Part shown: piece by piece, positions 58,884 through 64,000 of the stretch
Layout of the letters: each line of letters begins with the position of its first letter
Position numbering within the stretch: position 1 is the stretch's first letter
NCBI GenBank assembly: GCA_963920765.1
Contig: OY987244.1
Location: 5,706,501 to 5,770,500, forward strand
From: Ulota crispa
Taxonomy: Eukaryota; Streptophyta; Bryopsida; Orthotrichales; Orthotrichaceae
Direction: 5' to 3'
DNA length: 64,000 bases
Notes under the pieces: model-generated
What the model was told of the DNA's origin: nothing
Databases searched by the model: none
The model's input: only the letters and a program-made list of their open reading frames with translations
Made by a program: the position numbers and the translations under genes

Positions 58884-59024
58884 TTTATTTAATATGGTGT
58901 TTGTTACTTGGGCAAGATTTGGCTATTGAACAACACAAGGAGATGCACAAACATTAACAAACTTATGAATCCTCAACAAGATCTTTAAGAAGTCTCAAAA
59001 AGGATAAAAAAAGGACCCCAATAC

Positions 59025-59383
59025 CATGGTTGTCACATTGGACCCCCTGTCTATCAGGTTGCCCATCTACCCAAAGTGTCTGATTGAGCTCATGTCCATC
59101 CAATGTAGTCAACTCATAGTTGACTTCAAAAAATGATAAAAAATGATGAAAAAACTTACTTCAATGTGTTGGTGACAATCATTGTTTCCAATATGAAGTC
59201 AAAATGTGGATTTAAAGCCTTATCATGCAAGCAAAAACAAAAAGTAGTGATTAATTTCTTCCCTATTTAAGTCAAAAACCCTAAAAATGCCCTAAAAAAC
59301 AAGAGCAGACATATCTACCCTTTTGGTTTGTTTTGTCTGTTCACATGTTGTCTGACAATCTAAACTTGCCCTAAGTAACAATG
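59025..59383 (-). mobile_element. Family C hAT-like MITE, about 359 bp, reverse orientation
   Basis: Begins CATGGTTGTCACATTGGAC and ends TTGCCCTAAGTAACAATG. The family C interior is present. No matching flanking duplication found. Confidence 0.75.
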
Positions 59384-59389
59384 CTACCC

Positions 59390-60616
59390 AAGACATGTAC
59401 TTATTATTGCAACAAACAAATCACTAATCCCTAATTTTGTCCACCCTCTGAGTTCAATGGAATCATGAAAATTATATTGATCTACCATCTCAATAGGACA
59501 AAGATGTGAGTACAATAGAACCATAAATTCTATTTTGCTCTATTTGTGTAGATGAGTGAAGTACTTGGATAGTGACTAGTGAGTGCATCTACATAGTTTA
59601 TCAATGCAATGTCTTTTTGTATTGTTTTAGATTGTGCATGTGGATAAGGTCCACACAAGGACTAGATTACCATTTTCTATTCATGGTTTTTGTAATGTAC
59701 AATAGAAAGGTCATACGAGGTAGAGCCACTTCACACATTTTTTATTTTCTAATGTACCCGGCTTAGGCTCAATAAATGTTAAGAGTGTCAAATCTTAAGG
59801 GTTTTGTTGGGGATGGATGGCATGGACATACGTGTTTGTCCACTCTTGCTTTTTAGGGCATTTTTAGGGACTTTGACTTAAGAAAGGAAGATCCAAATTA
59901 CTACTCTTCATTTCTACTACATGATATGGTTTTAAATCCACATTTTGACATCATGTTGGCAGCAATGAGTGTCACCATCACATATAAAGTAAGTATTCTT
60001 ATAATTTTTAACCATTTTTTGAACTCAATTATGAATCGGTTACATCAAACAGGCATGAGTTCAATTGGGCACTTTGGACAAACAAGCAAGCAAATGGATG
60101 TGCAATCCAATATGACAACCATGGTGCAAGTCTATTTTTTGGCTATATGTAAAGTTGCTTCTTTTCAGCTCTCCATTTGTGGTTTTTTTCATGCCATTTC
60201 TTCCAAATAAGTTTTTAGATTCTCTTCTAAGTAGCATCTCTAACACCTCCAAGAGCCCCTTAAGGTTTGACAAACCAAGCTATTAATTGGCTAGTGTGAG
60301 TACAAGAAAAGGGCACTCATATCCATAGCTACCTTGTATGAAGGACTTAAGCCACATGCACAACCCAAAACAAATAAAGGCATTGTACTCATAATATATG
60401 TAAATGTACTCACTACTCACTATCTGAGTACTTTATTCATCTATTCAAATAGAGTAAAGTAGAATTTATGGTCCTATTGTACATTTGTACCCATAGTTAT
60501 TGTCCAGTAGGGATAACATAAGAGTTTAGTTTTCATGATTGCATTGAATTCAAACGGTGAGCGGAAATAAGGGATTAGTGATTTGTTTGTTGTAATAGGT
60601 ACATGTTTTAAGACCC
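59390..60616. repeat. Large foldback element with arms of about 290-300 bp
   Basis: The left arm 59390-59680 and right arm about 60320-60616 are inverted copies; recognisable blocks include CAACAAACAAATCACTAATC, CCATAAATTCTA and GTTGTGCATGTGG-type sequence. The loop (59681-60319) contains a truncated family C element at about 59810-60122. Transcripts across it could form long double-stranded RNA. Confidence 0.78.
59810..60122 (+). mobile_element. Truncated family C element in the foldback loop
   Basis: Shares the family C interior (ATGTTGGCAGCAATGAGTGT) and right end CCAATATGACAACCATG. The left terminus is missing. Confidence 0.65.
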
Positions 60617-60681
60617 CTTTAGAGACTTTGTAGGCAGCTATTGGAGAGCTAAAAAGTTTGCTAATGTTTTACCCTTCTTAG

Positions 60682-61624
60682 CTCCTAATGGACCAAGTGG
60701 CTGTTCAATAACCATTTGAGAACTTGGGTAGGGTCATATGGAGTTACTTTTTATTAGATGTTCTCAAAATTGTTACACAAGGTGCAAATGTGTATCCTCA
60801 AGTGGGAGTGTAATTTGTTCCTCAAATCAAAAGCGCGGTTCAAAAGTTATATTGCCCAAAAGAATTTGGGTAGTTTGGGCATCTTTGGAGAATCTTATGC
60901 TAAAATTCTCATGAACTTTTGAAAGTTGGCTAGTATGTAACTAAAAAAACATGATCTACAATTGTCAACAAAAAAAAGAGCTCTCACATCACATTTTGAA
61001 GGGAGTCAAACTTTGTTAGCTATGTCCAGGCAATTTCAAGATTAAAAAAAAATCCTTTAACTTCAAGCCCTTGTATCTTTCAATCTATAAATCCAAAGCT
61101 CTTGAAACTTTTTTTCACATGTTCCAAATGTTTGTCTCTAACTTTTTATTGTTCAGATTTCAAATGAAAGACTTCCTCATTGCACAAGAAATCATGAAAG
61201 AATTACTAATGTATTGTTGATTCACTAAACCTTTGCAGAGTGATTTAGAATAATCTAGATTTTGTATTTGCATCTCAAAAATTTCATGAGTGAACCTAAC
61301 ATCATGTACTTGTGAATGGTCAAAAAGCTCATTTTTGTGTAGAGCAAAAAATTTACTCTAGGAAGGCTCAAAGTCTGCTGACCTTGTTTTGCAAGAATGA
61401 AAAAAAAGTTGTTATTCTCACTTCAAACATTATAATCTTACAATCTGCGTGGTCAAATGGGCTAAATTTTTTTTGCACATATATTCATTATTTTGTTTTA
61501 CTCACTTCTGTACAGTTGAAATTGAGAAAAAAGTTTTTGTTTTCAATTTTGGACAATGCACTAAAAGTTGGCAGTTTCTGATTTTTTCTTAAAAAACACC
61601 CTTGGTGGCCTGGTTCTTTAGGGG
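60682..61624. mobile_element. TTAA-family element, 943 bp, degenerate ends
   Basis: Flanks TTAG and CTAA instead of TTAA; left end CTCCTAATGGACCAAGTGG. It is co-linear with 53492-54745 but lacks the nested family A MITE. Confidence 0.82.
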
Positions 61625-61628
61625 CTAA

Positions 61629-62278
61629 AAGTGACAATGCTGTTTTTTTGGCATATGCATATGATCCACAATCGTATGATTATGGATTGAACCATCACAC
61701 CAGATGCACTTTATTACGAATTTCAAGTGTCTGCTAATGAGTTGTGATGAGCTTGGCGTCATCTTTCTCTTTCATGCATTCATTTCCACCTTCAACTTTC
61801 TAAATCTTTTCACAAATTTTTCCAAAGTATTTTTATCCAAAGTTTCACTCTTTGAAAGGCTTGGTGGATCAGAAATGAACATTGTACTTGCTAAAACTTT
61901 TGTAATTGTCAATATTGTAGCTTCCATTTTTGTTCCAAATTCCTTAGCCTACAAATAATGCTATTTTGCAATCAAGTTCATGGCCTTCAACCTTCTTCAA
62001 TTAGTTATAAAACCGTCTTCTATTGCTACATCTAGAAGTAATAAAGGCACTTCAATTTTTAGTGCTTCATTTGTAATTTTGAAAATACCTTTGACTTTCT
62101 TACCTCAAAAAATAATAATTACATTACCTAAATAATGAGCCCCCCCAAGAGCTCCAGCCTTCATTTTGACCATGTTAGAATGTAATGAGTTTAGACTGGG
62201 TACATTGAAAATGTGTGTGAGGTTTTGTTACCTTATATGACTTTCTTCTTGTACACGTATTAATCCCAAAGGATTATT
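61629..62278. other. AT-rich intergenic DNA, nothing identified
   Basis: Short open frames only; no paired termini or known motifs seen. Confidence 0.5.
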
Positions 62279-63026
62279 GGGTGATTGCAAGAAATACTTG
62301 TACTATTTTTTGTCCCTTTGGTCTTTGGCGAGTGGTTTTTTGGCTATAACTTTTGCATCATAAACATTTTCATATTGAATTTTGAAATTAAGGTGCATGT
62401 AATAGTCACAAATATTTACTGATTTTTTGAATATTTCTAAATTCAATTTTCTATTTTTAAATGGCCTCCAATTAGGTGTCTACTTTGGCCATTTAGGGGT
62501 TTTGAGTACTATTTCTGACCCTGAAATGCAAATCTGAAGGCAAAAATTCACAAACAGTTCTTGTACTAAAGTTAGACAATCATACAAGGGATTTTTCAAA
62601 AATAGTAAAATATCCACCTTCTATGTGTGTTCAAAGTGCATGACTTTTGCACAAATGCACAAAACTCAATTTACTTTTCCCAAAAATTAGTTTGATGGAA
62701 AAGGAGCACCTTCAACTCTTCAAGTTAGGAAAAATGGCCAATTTTTAGTTTATTTTTTTGAATTCTTCTATTTTTTTTCAAAAATCAAAAAGCAAAGTGT
62801 TTTTTTTCTTGGTGTTTCTAGTCTCTCTATTTTTGTGCATAATTTTTAGAATTCTTGTTTTTCTAGGATTGAATTTTCTCAAGTATGCTACTTCAAGTGC
62901 TTTACATTTTATCCATATTTTATTTTATTTTTAAGAACATTTCAAAAGCTCACAGTACTACTAGTACTAAGGTTGTTTAAGATTGTTTGAGACAAAACTG
63001 ACAAGTACTGTTTCTTGCAACAACCC
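62279..63026 (+). mobile_element. Family D element copy 3, 748 bp, TSD TATT
   Basis: TATT at 62275-62278 and 63027-63030. Begins GGGTGATTGCAAGAAATAC and ends GTTTCTTGCAACAACCC. Co-linear with 46309-47066. Non-coding. Confidence 0.88.
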
Positions 63027-63186
63027 TATTTTATTACAAGGGAATGGTGGTTTAAATGACACAAATTTTTTAAAAGAACTTATCATAATAACAAAAAAGT
63101 ATTTTTTCACATGTTCTTGTCAATTCAATCATGCGCCAATGCTTTTCTTGAATATGACGGAAATGGTGATGTGATAGTGCCATTAA

Positions 63187-63693
63187 GGGCATCCTCAATC
63201 CACTTGGCATAAAGGCCCGGTATATCAATCTTGATGTATCATTAGCAGAGAATTAATCACACAAAAATTATAGGATTCAAAGGGCATGAAAATTTCCATT
63301 CTAAAAACGTAATAAAATTTTGGTTTGGACATTGCATGATTTAGATATATCACATTAAATGTTAGCCAACTTCCAAATAACTTAGAGGCCTCTCCAAATG
63401 AAGCCTAAATAAGGAAATTTTAGTAAAGTGGATGGCAATTGTACCAACCACTTTACTAAAATTTCCTTATTTAGGCTTGATTTGGAGAGACCTGTAAGTT
63501 TTTTGGAAGTTATCTAACATTTAATGTGATATATCTAAATCATGCAATGCCTAAACCAAAATTTTATTATGTTTTTAGATTGAAAGTTTTCATGCCCTTC
63601 AAATCATATAGTTTTTATGCAATGAATTGTCTACTATTGATAGATCAAAATTGATATACTGGGCCTTTATGCTTGGTGAATTGAGTATGACCC
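63187..63693. repeat. Near-perfect hairpin element, about 507 bp
   Basis: The two halves (63187 to about 63438, and about 63445-63693) are inverted copies with almost no loop. Shared blocks include CATAAAGGCCC, GATATATCACATTAAATGTT and CCTTATTTAGGCTT. Termini GGGCATCCTCAATCC and its near complement. No clear TSD. It could be a foldback MITE or a young small-RNA hairpin locus. Confidence 0.83.
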
Positions 63694-64000
63694 AAGAGTA
63701 TCTCCTGGAGCACTAGAAACAAGCCTCGGAGCTCAAACCCGTAACGTTGCCTAGGTGATATTCTCCAACGGCAATGCACTCGTCCCCGTGAAGGCGCGGG
63801 GCCAGCAGGATAAGCCCAAATTCTAGTCAAATTTCAACATTCTCCAAGGTTTTGTTACAGCCCTTGCCCTTGTCAACCACTTGATAGAACTCTAACCCAA
63901 TCATATTGCCTCAATGTCCACGCAAGGTTGCAGGTCAAGCGAGGCTGTAGGGCTGCAAGGGAATTTGCTTCTCTGATCCACTACTTCCTATAATAGCTCA
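63694..64000. other. Window edge, nothing identified
   Basis: Less AT-rich than the preceding DNA (CCGTAACGTTGCC, GAAGGCGCGGGGCC). No open frame or RNA structure that I can assign. It may be the edge of a feature lying outside the window. Confidence 0.3.

Larger units (their letters stand above)
57999..58901 (+). mobile_element. Family A-like MITE, TSD TGTT, carrying two further insertions
   Basis: Begins AACACTATATTACGTAAATT and ends AATATGGTGTT, with TGTT at 57995-57998 and 58902-58905. It contains 58122-58372 and 58393-58883. Confidence 0.83.
57989..58965 (+). mobile_element. Family C fragment split by a compound family A insertion
   Basis: CATGGTTGTT at 57989-57998 continues at 58902 as TGTTACTTGGGCAAG. 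Deleting 57999-58901 with one TGTT rebuilds a normal family C left end. The right end of this copy is not recognisable. Confidence 0.78.

Noticed and set aside
34424..58901. LTR retrotransposon interpretation of the repeats
   Set aside because: Repeats are inverted terminal, not direct long terminal. No gag, reverse transcriptase, integrase or primer-binding site is visible, and TSDs fit DNA transposons.
63700..63830. Possible tRNA-like element near GAGCTCAAACCC
   Set aside because: No matching A box at the right spacing and no cloverleaf could be drawn.

Overview
The window looks like nuclear DNA of a plant-lineage (streptophyte) eukaryote. It holds three spliced genes with GT-AG introns, AT-rich non-coding DNA, and many small non-autonomous DNA transposons. 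The first gene is an MBD9-type chromatin protein, a family I know from land plants. Large intergenic distances, long MITE-filled introns and a HoxX-like gene make a seedless plant or close relative plausible, but I cannot name the species. I see no rRNA, tRNA, CRISPR array or organelle DNA.

Layout. 1-2075: promoter and untranslated leader of the first gene. 2219-17994 (+): a 14-exon gene for a protein of about 3,573 residues with PHD, MBD, FYRN, FYRC, DDT, bromodomain, PHD and WHIM-like segments, the MBD9 architecture that links histone marks to SWR1/ISWI remodelling. 18,000-21,985: non-coding. 21986-28778 (-): a complete four-exon cytosolic class I fructose-bisphosphate aldolase of 355 residues, with introns stuffed with MITEs. 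About 28.8-47.5 kb and 50.1-64 kb: gene-free, made largely of nested small transposons, foldback elements and a 1.4 kb satellite block. 47804-50121 (-): a formyltransferase plus crotonase fusion of the HoxX family with an N-terminal presequence. It is interrupted by a MITE that can be removed cleanly as an intron.

The repeats are well enough preserved to sort by target-site duplication (TSD). Family A/B/E has termini AAC-ACCATAT or AACGCGTTATT and 4-bp TSDs. Family D starts GGGTGATTGCAAGAA and also has 4-bp TSDs. The TTAA family has CCCCTAAAGGACC termini with TTAA on both sides (piggyBac- or Sola3-like). Family C starts CATGGTTGTTAC with 7-8 bp TSDs (hAT-like). There is also a MULE-like element with a 9-bp TSD, a mini-CACTA with a 3-bp TSD, and a Tourist-like element with TTA. 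Several loci are insertions within insertions whose order can be read directly by deleting each insert with one TSD copy and recovering an intact host element.

The three genes share no evident pathway. The most interesting gene is the HoxX-like one. In bacteria HoxX makes carbon monoxide from formyl-tetrahydrofolate for [NiFe]-hydrogenase, an enzyme plants lack, so its substrate use and role here are open.
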